This document shows positions 26,334 through 36,819 of a DNA stretch of 53,443 nt, piece after piece. How positions within the stretch are numbered: position 1 is the stretch's first letter; the number at the start of each line of letters is the position of its first letter. This DNA is from Ramlibacter tataouinensis (GTDB lineage Bacteria; Pseudomonadota; Gammaproteobacteria; Burkholderiales; Burkholderiaceae_C): the NCBI GenBank assembly GCA_002427815.1, contig DIZF01000084.1, positions 1-53,443 of the forward strand, given 5' to 3'. The notes under the pieces are model-generated. The model worked only from the letters and a program-made list of their open reading frames with translations. It was not told where the DNA came from and made no database searches. The position numbers and the translations under genes are program-made.

Positions 26334-28229
<1,896 letters not shown>

Positions 28230-28252
28230 CAGCCGCGCTCGTGGTGGCTGAT

Positions 28253-28672
28253 TCAGGCGGCCGGGGCGTGCGGCCCGGTCTTGCCTTGTCCGGCCCACCA
28301 ACATGCGGCCGCTGCCAGCGCTCCGATCACGGCGCCGGCGGCAAGAGGCATGCGGATGCGGATCACGCTGTCCTGCTGGCCGAGCGCCAACAACACCGCG
28401 ACGAGGGTTCCACCCAGCGCGCCCGCCACGATCGCCGTGGAAGCACGCAGCCAGCCCAGACGGTGCAGCGCATAGAGAACCGGAGCCCCCCAGACGAACG
28501 CGGCGGCATACGCGATCGGCAGCCCGAATCCCACGATCACCATCAGCTCGCGCCAGACCCGGAACCCGTCCATCCGGAAATCGCTGAACCACGCATACGC
28601 CATCACCCCGATCCAGTACGCGATGGGCGCGACGATCGGACCGATCAGGAAGCCGCGTACCGGATGGCGCAT
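28253..28672 (-). CDS. small integral membrane protein, unknown function (139 aa)
   Basis: A 139-residue protein with about four hydrophobic helices (GPIVAPIAYWIGVMAYAWF, ELMVIVGFGLPIAYAAAFVW, TAIVAGALGGTLVAVLLAL, and AGAVIGALAAAACWWAG). The ATG is 7 bases after the pyrF stop in the same direction, so translation may be coupled to pyrF; its own Shine-Dalgarno is weak. It converges on thiC, with a short inverted repeat (CAGCC/GGCTG at 28230-28250) between the stops. I do not recognise the family. Confidence 0.75.
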   Translation of the reverse strand: MRHPVRGFLIGPIVAPIAYWIGVMAYAWFSDFRMDGFRVWRELMVIVGFGLPIAYAAAFVWGAPVLYALHRLGWLRASTAIVAGALGGTLVAVLLALGQQDSVIRIRMPLAAGAVIGALAAAACWWAGQGKTGPHAPAA

Positions 28673-28679
28673 GGCGCGG

Positions 28680-29501
28680 TCACTTTGCCGCTTCCAGCAA
28701 CTCGCGGGTCCGGCTCGCCTCGCGCCGGGCCGCCTCGGCAAAATCCTCGCCCGCCGACGCATACAGGATCGCCCGCGACGAGTTGACGACGATGGGGCCG
28801 TCGGCGCGCCAGCCGGCCTTGACGGTCGCAGCCGCGTCGCCACCCTGCGCGCCCACTCCGGGAATCAGCAGCGGCACCGTGGGCGCAACCTGCCGCACAC
28901 GCTCGATCTCCGCGGGGTAGGTAGCGCCCACCACCAGGCCGAGCTGGCCGTTCACGTTCCAAGGCCCTTGTGCCAGCTTGGCCACGTGTTCATACAGCAA
29001 AGGCTGTCCCGGCACCGAGGCCAGCCGCTGGTTCTGCAGGTCCTCGCCGCCCGGATTGGACGTGCGGCACAACAGGAACGCACCCTTGTCCGGATACTCC
29101 AAGTAAGGCTGGACCGAATCGAAGCCCATGAACGGCGACAAGGTCACGGCGTCGGCGCCGTAGCGCTCGAACGCTTCCTTGGCGTACTGCTCGGCGGTCG
29201 ACCCGATGTCGCCGCGCTTGGCGTCCAGGATGATAGGGACATGCGGCGCCGCGCGGCGCATGTGGTCGATCAGGTGTTCCAGCTCGAACTCGGCACGGTG
29301 CGCCGCGAAATAGGCGATCTGCGGCTTGAACGCGATCACCAGGTCGGCCGTGGCATCGACGATGCGGGCGCAGAAATCGTAGATCTTGCCGGCATCGCCT
29401 TTCATGCCCGCCGGAAAGCGCGCCGGGTCGGGGTCCAGGCCCACGCACAGCATGGAGCGGTTGCACTGCTGCGCGTCCAGCAGCATCTCGATGAAAGTCA
29501 T
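28680..29501 (-). CDS. pyrF: orotidine-5'-phosphate decarboxylase
   Basis: PyrF makes UMP from OMP, the last step of pyrimidine synthesis. The 273-residue product belongs to the longer bacterial subgroup. It has the catalytic motif DAKRGDIGSTA with Lys95, the upstream substrate-binding FKPQIAYFA, and a C-terminal phosphate-binding GVGAQGGD. It is transcribed divergently from the EamA gene at 29555 with only about 50 bases between starts, so the two promoters must overlap. Confidence 0.97.
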   Translation of the reverse strand: MTFIEMLLDAQQCNRSMLCVGLDPDPARFPAGMKGDAGKIYDFCARIVDATADLVIAFKPQIAYFAAHRAEFELEHLIDHMRRAAPHVPIILDAKRGDIGSTAEQYAKEAFERYGADAVTLSPFMGFDSVQPYLEYPDKGAFLLCRTSNPGGEDLQNQRLASVPGQPLLYEHVAKLAQGPWNVNGQLGLVVGATYPAEIERVRQVAPTVPLLIPGVGAQGGDAAATVKAGWRADGPIVVNSSRAILYASAGEDFAEAARREASRTRELLEAAK

Positions 29502-29554
29502 GGGTGGGATTGTAGTGAGCGACCCCCGAATGCGATGGGCGACAATGCCCAGCC

Positions 29555-30460
29555 ATGCAGCGCCTCAGCCGACAACAGCTCGCCAACCTGGTTCTCCTCA
29601 CCCTGGTCTGGGGCCTGAACTGGCCCGTGATGAAGATGGGCGTCACCCATTACCCGGCCTTCACTTTCCGGGCGCTGACGATCATGCTGGGCGTTCCGGT
29701 GCTGGCGCTGGCGCTGGCGCTGATGAAGGTGCCGTTTCGCGTGCCGCGCCGCTACTGGCCCGAGCTGGCCGGGCTCACGGCCACCAACATGCTGATCTGG
29801 CAGATCTGCATCATCCTGGCCGTGCAGAGCCTCTCCAGTGGGCGCGCCGCGATCCTGGGCTATACCATGCCGATTTTCTCGGCCATCATCGGCTCGCTCC
29901 TGTTCTCCGCGGCGCTGAGCCGGCGCGCCTGGCTGGGCGTGGTCGCGGCGGCAGTGGGCGTGGGCCTGCTGCTGTGGCACGAACTCACCGGTCTGGCCGG
30001 CCGGCCCGCCGGCGTCGCGCTGGCCCTGGTCGCCGCTGCCAGCTGGGCCTTGGGCACGCAGATGCTGCGGCGCACCCGCATCGAGGTGCCGACGCTGACC
30101 CTGTCGTTCTGGATGACCGCACTCACCGGTCTGGCCGTGACGGTGCTGGCTGTCGTCTTCGATCGCAGCGACTGGCGGATGCCGAGCGCTGCCGTGACAT
30201 GGGCCATAGCCTACAACGCCGTCCTGGTGTTCGGCTACGCACACGCCGCCTGGTTCTTTCTGGCGCGCGGACTGCCGCCAGTCGCTTCCACGCTGAGCGT
30301 GATGTTCATCCCGGTGCTGGGGGTGTTCGCCGGCGCGCTGTGGCTGGGCGAGGTGCTGCACTGGCAGGATTTCGCCGCCATGGTGTTGATGGTCGGCTCT
30401 ATCGCGTCGGTGCTGTGGCCGAGCCCGGCCATCACGGCCGCGGCACCTCAGACCCGCTGA
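29555..30460 (+). CDS. EamA-family exporter
   Basis: A 301-residue protein with ten hydrophobic helices in two EamA units. The first has LVLLTLVWGLNWPVMKMGV, and the second begins after the loop GLAGRPAGVA and ends with GEVLHWQDFAAMVLMVGSIA. It is only distantly similar to the EamA protein at 25193, so it is not a recent duplicate. The substrate is unknown; the family exports amino acids, nucleosides and related metabolites. It is followed by 597 bases without a gene that hold the paired palindromic repeats. Confidence 0.9.
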   Translation: MQRLSRQQLANLVLLTLVWGLNWPVMKMGVTHYPAFTFRALTIMLGVPVLALALALMKVPFRVPRRYWPELAGLTATNMLIWQICIILAVQSLSSGRAAILGYTMPIFSAIIGSLLFSAALSRRAWLGVVAAAVGVGLLLWHELTGLAGRPAGVALALVAAASWALGTQMLRRTRIEVPTLTLSFWMTALTGLAVTVLAVVFDRSDWRMPSAAVTWAIAYNAVLVFGYAHAAWFFLARGLPPVASTLSVMFIPVLGVFAGALWLGEVLHWQDFAAMVLMVGSIASVLWPSPAITAAAPQTR

Positions 30461-30559
30461 CGCGGTGCTTGTGTCCGTCTATGAGGCGCCGCGCGTCGCG
30501 GCAGGCGATGCCCGGCAGGGGCTCATACTGTGACGGTCCGCACTGCGCGCGGACTTCGC

Positions 30560-30690
30560 TGCGCTTGATTGGCCCGGGGATCGCGTCGCAGAACTCACTG
30601 CGCTCGCTGGGGCGAGCTCCGTTCAAACAACCGCGACGAGTCAGATCACGAAGCGCGCTGCGCGCGCCGACCCCCGGGCCAAGCAGCGCA
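30560..30690 (+). repeat. palindromic intergenic repeat, copy 1
   Basis: TGGCCCGGGG (30570-30579) pairs with CCCCGGGCCA (30672-30681). Flanking CTGCGC/GCGCAG extends the palindrome to about 130 bases. Inside is a roughly 43-base core starting GCGTCGCAGAACTCACTGCG at 30583, which recurs in opposite orientation in copy 2. No transposase frame is present. It resembles the REP/MITE-like repeats scattered in Comamonadaceae intergenic regions. It sits between the convergent EamA and nfnB genes. Confidence 0.7.
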
Positions 30691-30832
30691 GCCGACACAG
30701 AAATCGCCCCCGCCGGGCACCGCCTGCCGCGACAACCATCATCATTGGCGTGCGGACGGTGCGTGCCAACATCGTCTCTGCAAAGTCGCGGGCGGGCGGG
30801 CTGTGGCGCGCATAAAGACATGGCGCCTGCGA

Positions 30833-30954
30833 TGTCCCGTCTTGCGGCCGGCGCGCCTTGGCGCGCTTCGTCCTCATGCTCGTCGCAGCTATCTGAGCGG
30901 AGCTCGCCCCAAGCGAGCGCAGCGAGTTCTGCGACGCGGGCGCAAGACGGGACA
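30833..30954 (-). repeat. palindromic intergenic repeat, copy 2 (inverted)
   Basis: TGTCCCGTCTTGCG (30833-30846) and CGCAAGACGGGACA (30941-30954) are perfect 14-base terminal inverted repeats. The inner part, read on the minus strand, repeats the core of copy 1 (GCGTCGCAGAACTCGCTGCG) with about three differences over 43 bases. The outer arms differ from those of copy 1, so only the core is shared. The rest of the 30461-31057 gap shows no gene. Confidence 0.7.
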
Positions 30955-31057
30955 GCGCAGGTTCAGTCGGCGCCCAGCGCCGACCGCCTTGTCAGCGCGT
31001 CGCAGCCCGGTCGCACGCGACTTTGCCGCCGCGGTCCAGGCGCGAAATATTCGGGAC

Positions 31058-32464
31058 TTAGTGGGCCGTCGCCGGCGCCCGCTGCAGTGCCTGGTGGATG
31101 GCCTCGGCCGAACGCTTGCCGGCGCCCGCCGCGAGAATCACCGTGGCGGCACCCGTCACCGCATCGCCGCCGGCGAAGACCAGCGTCTTCGACGTGAGCC
31201 CGGTCTGTTCGTCGGCGACCAGGCAGCCTTTCTTGTTGGTGAGCAACCCCGAGGTGGTACGTGTCAGCAGCGGATTGGGCGTGGTGCCGATCGCCAGCAC
31301 CACGTTCTCCACGGGCAGCACGAACTCGCTGCCTTCGATCGGGATCGGCCGCGCGCGACCCGAGGCGTCGGGCTCGCCGAGTTTCATCTTCTGGCACTTC
31401 AGGCCCGTCACCCACCCGTCGGCGTCGCCGATGACCTCCAGCGGGTTGGTAAGCCACTGGAACTGCACCCCTTCCTCGATCGCGTGGTGGTATTCCTCGA
31501 CCCGCGCGCCCATTTCCTTCTGGCTGCGGCGGTAGACGATGTAAGCCTCTTCGGCGCCCATGCGCAGCGAGGAGCGTACGGCGTCCATCGCGGTATTGCC
31601 CGCGCCGATCACGGCGAAGCGCTTGCCGACCTTGACCGGCGTGTCGTTTTCCGGAAACTTGTAGCCGCCCATGAGATTCATGCGCGTCAGGAACTCATTG
31701 GCCGACATGACGCCGTTCAGGTTCTCGCCCGGAATGCCCAGGAACTGCGGCAGGCCCGCGCCGGTGCCGATGAACACCGCGGCATAGCCCATGCGCTCGA
31801 ACAGATCCTGCAGCGGCACCGTGCGGCCGATCACCACGTTGCAGACGATCTCGACGCCCATCGACTTCAGGACATCGATTTCCCAGTCGAGGACCGCCTT
31901 GGGCAGCCGGAATTCCGGGATGCCGTAGCGCAGTACGCCACCGGGCGCATGCAACGCCTCGTAGATCGTGACCGCGTAACCGAGCCGCGCGAGCTCGCCG
32001 GCGCACACCAGCCCGGACGGACCGGCACCGATCACGGCGATCTTCTCCTTGCGAGTGATATTCGCCTTGGCGCTGATCGGCTGCGTGCGCTCCCAATCGG
32101 CCACGTAGCGCTCGAGGTGCCCGATCGCGACCGGGTTGAAGCGCTTGACCATGTGGCATTCGGACTCGCACTGCGACTCCTGCGGACAGACCCGGCCGCA
32201 GATCGAAGGCAGCGGATTGGCGCCGCGCAGGATCCTGGCCGCGCCCGGCATGTCGCCCGAGGCGATCGCATGGATGAACTCCGGGATCGGGATGTTGACC
32301 GGGCAGCCTTCGACGCAGACCGGATCCTGGCAGCGCAGGCAGCGCTCCGCTTCGAACGAGGCATGCAGCGCCGAGTAGCCCTCGTTCACCTCCTGAAAAT
32401 CGTGCGCGCGAAGCTGTGCGTCGCGCACGGGCATCGGCGTCTTCTCTGCGCGTTTGACTGGCAT
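31058..32464 (-). CDS. nfnB: NfnB-like NADP(H) oxidoreductase large subunit (GltD family)
   Basis: A 468-residue flavoprotein of the GltD/NfnL family. Eight N-terminal cysteines (42, 45, 50, 54 and 89, 93, 99, 103) bind two [4Fe-4S] clusters. An FAD motif GAGPSG (146-151) and an NADP motif GAGNTAMDAVR follow. NfnB binds NADP(H) and, with NfnA, couples ferredoxin and NAD(H) to NADP(H) by flavin-based bifurcation. Its ATG overlaps the nfnA stop (TGATG), with an AAGGAG inside nfnA. Glutamate synthase small subunit is the usual database name, but no gltB is here and nfnA and the 2-oxoacid oxidoreductase genes are, so Nfn (or sulfide dehydrogenase-like) is preferred. Confidence 0.88.
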   Translation of the reverse strand: MPVKRAEKTPMPVRDAQLRAHDFQEVNEGYSALHASFEAERCLRCQDPVCVEGCPVNIPIPEFIHAIASGDMPGAARILRGANPLPSICGRVCPQESQCESECHMVKRFNPVAIGHLERYVADWERTQPISAKANITRKEKIAVIGAGPSGLVCAGELARLGYAVTIYEALHAPGGVLRYGIPEFRLPKAVLDWEIDVLKSMGVEIVCNVVIGRTVPLQDLFERMGYAAVFIGTGAGLPQFLGIPGENLNGVMSANEFLTRMNLMGGYKFPENDTPVKVGKRFAVIGAGNTAMDAVRSSLRMGAEEAYIVYRRSQKEMGARVEEYHHAIEEGVQFQWLTNPLEVIGDADGWVTGLKCQKMKLGEPDASGRARPIPIEGSEFVLPVENVVLAIGTTPNPLLTRTTSGLLTNKKGCLVADEQTGLTSKTLVFAGGDAVTGAATVILAAGAGKRSAEAIHQALQRAPATAH

Positions 32465-33315
32465 CAGTGCAACTCCTTCGCTGACCGGTTGCAGTTCACT
32501 CGCTCAAGCGCGAGCTTTTCCTCTTTCACATAGGCCTTGTTGCGGCGCATTGCGACTTCGAAGTCCACTTCGTGGGCATCGAAGGCCGGGCCGTCGACAC
32601 AGGCGAACTGCGCTTTCCCGCCGACCATGACGCGGCAGCCGCCGCACATCCCGGTGCCGTCGACCATGAGGGGATCCATGGACACCAGCGTTTTCACTTT
32701 CGGACCGCGCGTCGTTTCCGCAACCGCTCGCATCATGGCCATCGGCCCGATCGCGACCACGTAGTCCGGCCGCCCCGGGCCATCGCCCGCGATGAACCGC
32801 TCGAGCTGCTGCGTCACAAAACCCTTGAACCCCGCGGAGCCGTCGTCGGTGCAGACCGCCAGGTGGTCGCAGTTCGGCTTGAGCTCGTCGGCCAGGATCA
32901 GCAGGTCCTTGTTGCGTGCGCCGATGATCGCCGTGGTACGGCATCCCCGGGCCCTCAACTCGCGCATCAGGCCCAACAACACCGCCGAGCCGAAACCGCC
33001 GCCGACACCGCAGACATGCGCGCCGGCCGGTATTTCGATCGGGCTGCCGAGCGGCCCCACCACGTCCAGTATCTCGCCGCCCGCTTCCAGCGCGCAGACC
33101 AGCGTGGTGGTGGCGCCGACTTGCTGGACCACGATCGAGATCGTGCCGGCCTTGCGGTCGTAATCCGCGATCGTGATCGGAATGCGTTCGCCGCCTTCGC
33201 GCACGCGCAGCATGACGAACTGGCCCGGCTGGGCCGAGGCCGCGATCAGCGGCGCATCGAGCCGGAAGTACTTGGTGACGGGAGTGAGACGTCGAGTCTC
33301 GAGAATTCGGGTCAT
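32464..33315 (-). CDS. nfnA: NfnA-like FAD/[2Fe-2S] small subunit
   Basis: A 283-residue protein of the dihydroorotate dehydrogenase electron-transfer/ferredoxin-NADP reductase family. An FAD-binding barrel has RIPITIADYD, the NAD(H)-binding part has GVGGGFGSAVLLGL, and a C-terminal [2Fe-2S] site has Cys224, Cys227 and Cys239 with a conserved nearby Asp219 (VDGTGMCGGCRV). This three-Cys pattern plus Asp fits Nfn small subunits. Start 33315 is chosen over 33321 because GGAAGG lies 7 bases ahead of it. It is the first gene of the nfn pair, 95 bases after porAB, with two hairpins in the gap. Confidence 0.88.
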   Translation of the reverse strand: MTRILETRRLTPVTKYFRLDAPLIAASAQPGQFVMLRVREGGERIPITIADYDRKAGTISIVVQQVGATTTLVCALEAGGEILDVVGPLGSPIEIPAGAHVCGVGGGFGSAVLLGLMRELRARGCRTTAIIGARNKDLLILADELKPNCDHLAVCTDDGSAGFKGFVTQQLERFIAGDGPGRPDYVVAIGPMAMMRAVAETTRGPKVKTLVSMDPLMVDGTGMCGGCRVMVGGKAQFACVDGPAFDAHEVDFEVAMRRNKAYVKEEKLALERVNCNRSAKELH

Positions 33316-33336
33316 GATCATGCCTTCCGACGAGCC

Positions 33337-33370
33337 GCCTCTGGGGAGGCATGCGCCCCCTCGGGGGGCA
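33337..33370 (-). promoter_or_regulatory. two hairpins between porAB and nfnA
   Basis: GCCTC-TGGG-GAGGC (33337-33350) and a stem of C5-6/G6 around TCG (33353-33370) lie in the porAB-nfnA gap. On the minus strand neither is followed by a T-run, so readthrough is expected. They could protect the upstream message or partly attenuate nfn expression. Confidence 0.4.
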
Positions 33371-33410
33371 GAGAACGAATGTGAACGTGGGGGCTCATAT
33401 TTTTCCTGGC

Positions 33411-35723
33411 TTACAGCAGCGGATGCTCGTGCATTGCCTTGGTACGTTCCCAGCGACGATCGACCTCGTCCTGGATCCCCTGCAGGGCGGGCGCGTTGGC
33501 CGGCTGCATCAGGTGCTTGGTCTTGCCCATGAGCTTCAGCCAGTCCGCGACGGGTTTGCGCCGTCCGGCGGCTTCAGGGTTGTAGGTCAGATTCGTGTGG
33601 CCGTGCTCGACCTCATACAGCGGGAAGAAGCACGAGTCGATGGCGGCCTGCAGCACCGGCTGCGCCGCATCGTCGGCGGTGCGCCAGTTGAGCGGGCAGA
33701 ACGACAGGATCTTGCCGTACACCAGGCCTTCGCGCTTGGCATACCACTGCGCTTTCGCGACCTTGCGCATCAGGTCCTCGGGATAGCCTTCGCTGGCAGT
33801 GAACACATAGGGCAGGTGGCAGGCGGCGAACAGCTGCGCGGTGTCCTTGTGGTGATAGCGCTTGCCCGGAAGATTCGCGCCGACTTCGCTGGTGGATGTG
33901 CGGTGCCCGAACGGCGTCGCGTACGACAACTGGGCGCCGGTGTTCATGTAGCCCTGGTTGTCGTACTCCAGGATGATCATGCGGTGATTGCGGTGCGCGG
34001 CGCCGAGCGCGGCGCCCATGCCGATGTCCATGCCGCCGTCGCCGGTCACCATCACGAAGGTGATGTCCTTGGACTTCGGCAATTCGCCGCGGCGCACCCG
34101 CTCGTGATACATCTCGACCAGGCCCGACAGCGTCGCGCCCCCGTTCTGGAACAGGTTGTGGATGTAGTTGATGCGGTGCGCCGTCGAGGGATAGCCGGTC
34201 GTCACCACCATGGCACAGCCGGTCTGGAACAGCACGACGACGTCGCCTTCCAGCACCCGGTCGACCTGGTGCAGCGTGGGGAACGCGCCGCAGCCGGGGC
34301 AGGCGCCGTGTCCGGGAGCGATGCGCCCCGGCACCTCGGTCATCTTCCACAACGGCGCGAGCTCGACGTTCAGGCGTCCGGTGGCGCTGTCCTGCGTCAC
34401 CTTCGCCATTCCGCGCGAAACCTCGGCGGGACGGATCGCCGGCAGGCCGGGCTTCACCTTGGCTTCCGGCCGCCCGGGCGTTGCGCCGTGATAGGCGAAC
34501 ACCGGCACGGGTTGCTTGCCGGCAGCGGCCTGAGCGGCCTCGTCGAAGAATGCCTCGGCGTCCGCTCCGATGAAGTCCTTGCCGCCCAGCCCATAGATAC
34601 GCGAGAGCACCTGGGTCTTGTTGTCATGATCCAGTTGCAGCGCCGCGCGCACTTCCAGCGAGAGATTGCCGCCGCCCGCGCCGTAGGAGTCCGCACGGTC
34701 GCCGATGGTGGCCGCCTTGACCCGCTTGAGCGCGTTACGGAACTCGTCGGCCGGGAAGGGACGCATCACGTTGGGCGAGAGCACCCCGACCTTCCTGCCC
34801 TGGTCGCGCAGCGTGTCGGCCACCTCCTTGGCCGTTTCGGCAGCCGAGTTGATGAGGATCTGCGCCACCTCGGCGTCGTCCATCCGGTACTCGTCGAGCA
34901 CCGCGTAGGGACGCCCGGTCACCCGCTCGAGTTCCGCGAACACTTCCGGAATCACCCGGCGCGCAGCTTCCATGGCCTCCGACAGTTGCACCTTGTTGTT
35001 GATGAGATCCGGGTCGTTCATGTACGCCCCGAAAGTCGCCGGATGCTCGGTATCGAGCGGCGTCGGCCAATCGGGCCGCTTGCCGATGAACTTCTGCACC
35101 GCGTCCGGGTCGTCGAAGACCTGGATGCGCCGCTTCTGGTGGCTGGTGAAGAAGCCGTCGTAGGCAATCAGCACCGGCAGCCGCACGTCGGGATGCTCGC
35201 CGATGCGCACCGCCGCGAAATTGAGGTCGTAGACCGCCTGCGGATCGCGCGCGCACAGGACGATCCAGCCGGTATTGAGCGCGTAGTAGAAGTCCGAGTG
35301 ATCGCCCCGGATGTCCAGCGGTCCCGAGACCGCCCGCGCCGCCACGTTGAGCACCATCGGCACGCGCGTGCCGGCCTGGACCGGCAATTGCTCCAGCGCG
35401 TAGAGCAGGCCCTGCGAACTGGTCGCGTTCAGCACGCGTCCGCCGCCGAGCGCCGCGCCGTAGCAGATGCCGGCCGCGCCGTGCTCGCCGTCGCCGGCGA
35501 TCATGACGATCTCATGCTGGCCGTCGGCCTGCATCTTGGACAGGGTCTCGGCCACTTCCGTGGACGGCGTGATCGGGAAATAGCCCATCACGTGGTAGCC
35601 GATGTCACGCGATGCCATCGCGGCGGCCTCGTTGCCGCTGCGGAACTCGATCTTTTGCCGCGCGGTTCCCGGCGCGCCGCCCTTGGAAGCGAGCGGGACC
35701 TGGTCGATAACTTGTGGGGTCAT
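33411..35723 (-). CDS. fused alpha-beta subunit of pyruvate/2-oxoacid:ferredoxin oxidoreductase
   Basis: The 770-residue protein joins PorA and PorB. Residues 1 to about 430 are alpha (YFPITPSTEVAETL, LNATSSQGLLYALEQLP, DHSDFYYALNTGW, DGFFTSH). Residues about 450-770 are beta, with cluster ligands Cys475 and Cys478 (GACPGCG), Cys503 and Cys676, and the TPP motif GDGGMDIGMG (from 561) to N589. It decarboxylates a 2-oxoacid to acyl-CoA and reduces ferredoxin. DGFFTSH resembles pyruvate/valerate enzymes more than 2-oxoglutarate ones; the exact substrate is inferred. Start 35723 has TAAGGG upstream and lies 10 bases after the gamma-delta gene. Confidence 0.88.
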   Translation of the reverse strand: MTPQVIDQVPLASKGGAPGTARQKIEFRSGNEAAAMASRDIGYHVMGYFPITPSTEVAETLSKMQADGQHEIVMIAGDGEHGAAGICYGAALGGGRVLNATSSQGLLYALEQLPVQAGTRVPMVLNVAARAVSGPLDIRGDHSDFYYALNTGWIVLCARDPQAVYDLNFAAVRIGEHPDVRLPVLIAYDGFFTSHQKRRIQVFDDPDAVQKFIGKRPDWPTPLDTEHPATFGAYMNDPDLINNKVQLSEAMEAARRVIPEVFAELERVTGRPYAVLDEYRMDDAEVAQILINSAAETAKEVADTLRDQGRKVGVLSPNVMRPFPADEFRNALKRVKAATIGDRADSYGAGGGNLSLEVRAALQLDHDNKTQVLSRIYGLGGKDFIGADAEAFFDEAAQAAAGKQPVPVFAYHGATPGRPEAKVKPGLPAIRPAEVSRGMAKVTQDSATGRLNVELAPLWKMTEVPGRIAPGHGACPGCGAFPTLHQVDRVLEGDVVVLFQTGCAMVVTTGYPSTAHRINYIHNLFQNGGATLSGLVEMYHERVRRGELPKSKDITFVMVTGDGGMDIGMGAALGAAHRNHRMIILEYDNQGYMNTGAQLSYATPFGHRTSTSEVGANLPGKRYHHKDTAQLFAACHLPYVFTASEGYPEDLMRKVAKAQWYAKREGLVYGKILSFCPLNWRTADDAAQPVLQAAIDSCFFPLYEVEHGHTNLTYNPEAAGRRKPVADWLKLMGKTKHLMQPANAPALQGIQDEVDRRWERTKAMHEHPLL

Positions 35724-35733
35724 GGTGAAGCCC

Positions 35734-36795
35734 TTACGCAATCAGTTCGGGAAAGAGCGGTACGCGCAGCTTGTTCGCCAGCCCGGCTGTTTCCGCTGTC
35801 TTGGCGAGCGCTCCGGTGGGGCAGGATTCGACGCAGCGCAGGCAGCCCTTGCAGTACTGGTAGTCGATGCCCTTCAGCTTGCGCTCGAACTTGCCGCCGT
35901 CGTCGGCTTCGCCCCAGGCGAGGCAGAAGTCCGGACAGACCAGGTCGCACACGCCGCAATGGATGCACTTGGCCGAGTCGAGCACCGGCATCCAGCCCAC
36001 GCGTGAAGTGGTGAGGTCGTTCCATATGGTGTTGCCGGGCGCCGGCAGCACGCCGCCCACCGGTTGCGTCTTGAATCCCCAGAGCGGTTCGGTGGGCATC
36101 GGGCTCAGGTCGCCGTCGGCGGTGCCGACGCCCTGGAGTTGCTCGAATTCGGTCGCCCCGGCCTGGAACGCACGCTCGTTGGACGCAACGGCTTCCGGAT
36201 GCTTGCCGGCAAACTCCTCGGTCAGGGTATCGAGCACGCTCGCCCGGTCGAAGAACGGGCACAGCGTGCACAGGGTGCCCAGCATCACTGCGTTCGGACG
36301 GGATTTCTCCTTCATCGCGATGCCGGTGGCGTCGACACGGATGATCCGCGCCGTCTTGGGCAGCGCGGCAAGCTCGGCGGGCACGACACCCGCAGGCGCG
36401 TTGTAGATCAGGATTCCGTCAGCTTTCAGTCCGCCGAATGTCGCGGCGCTGCGCAGGAGCGCGGCGTGGAACACCACGATCACATCCGGCCGTTCGATCG
36501 GAGCACTGGTGCGGATCGGCCGATCGCCGGCGGCGAGCCGCACGTACGAGCGGATCAGGGAACCCTTCTTCTCCGAGCCGTACGAGGAAAAGTGGGCCCC
36601 GTTCAAACCCATTCGCACGACCGATGCCGTGGCCAGGACCTGTCCTGCGGCGTGCGCTCCCAGCCCGCCGATGGACTCGAACCGGACCTCGAAATATTCA
36701 TCCGCATGAGGCAGATGCACCGTGGGGGAACCCTGCGTCAGCAATGCTTTCGCGGCCGCTGGGCCACCCCGTTCATGAGCTCGTATTTCCAGCAT
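35734..36795 (-). CDS. fused gamma-delta subunit of pyruvate/2-oxoacid:ferredoxin oxidoreductase
   Basis: The 353-residue protein joins PorG (about residues 36-215; GGLGAHAAGQVLATASVVRMG, SYGSEKKGSLIRSYVRL) to PorD. PorD is a bacterial-type ferredoxin with two [4Fe-4S] motifs: Cys277, 280, 283, 287 and Cys315, 318, 321, 325 (CKGCLRCVESCP). Together with the alpha-beta gene this makes a complete heterotetrameric-type enzyme from two polypeptides. It is first in a four-gene minus-strand operon. The ATG has GGAAAG upstream, and the promoter at 36820-36868 carries an FNR box. The first 30 residues do not resemble PorG and may be a short N-terminal extension. Confidence 0.88.
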   Translation of the reverse strand: MLEIRAHERGGPAAAKALLTQGSPTVHLPHADEYFEVRFESIGGLGAHAAGQVLATASVVRMGLNGAHFSSYGSEKKGSLIRSYVRLAAGDRPIRTSAPIERPDVIVVFHAALLRSAATFGGLKADGILIYNAPAGVVPAELAALPKTARIIRVDATGIAMKEKSRPNAVMLGTLCTLCPFFDRASVLDTLTEEFAGKHPEAVASNERAFQAGATEFEQLQGVGTADGDLSPMPTEPLWGFKTQPVGGVLPAPGNTIWNDLTTSRVGWMPVLDSAKCIHCGVCDLVCPDFCLAWGEADDGGKFERKLKGIDYQYCKGCLRCVESCPTGALAKTAETAGLANKLRVPLFPELIA

Positions 36796-36819
36796 GTGAA
36801 ATCACTTTCCACAATCGTG

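Noticed and set aside
30461..31057. Open frames in the gap after the second EamA gene
   Set aside because: They run through palindromic repeats and encode Arg/Ser/Pro-rich junk, with no start signals.
33351..36014. 887-codon plus-strand frame opposite porAB
   Set aside because: It is antisense to a gene with full catalytic motifs; composition is biased and there is no ribosome-binding site or domain.
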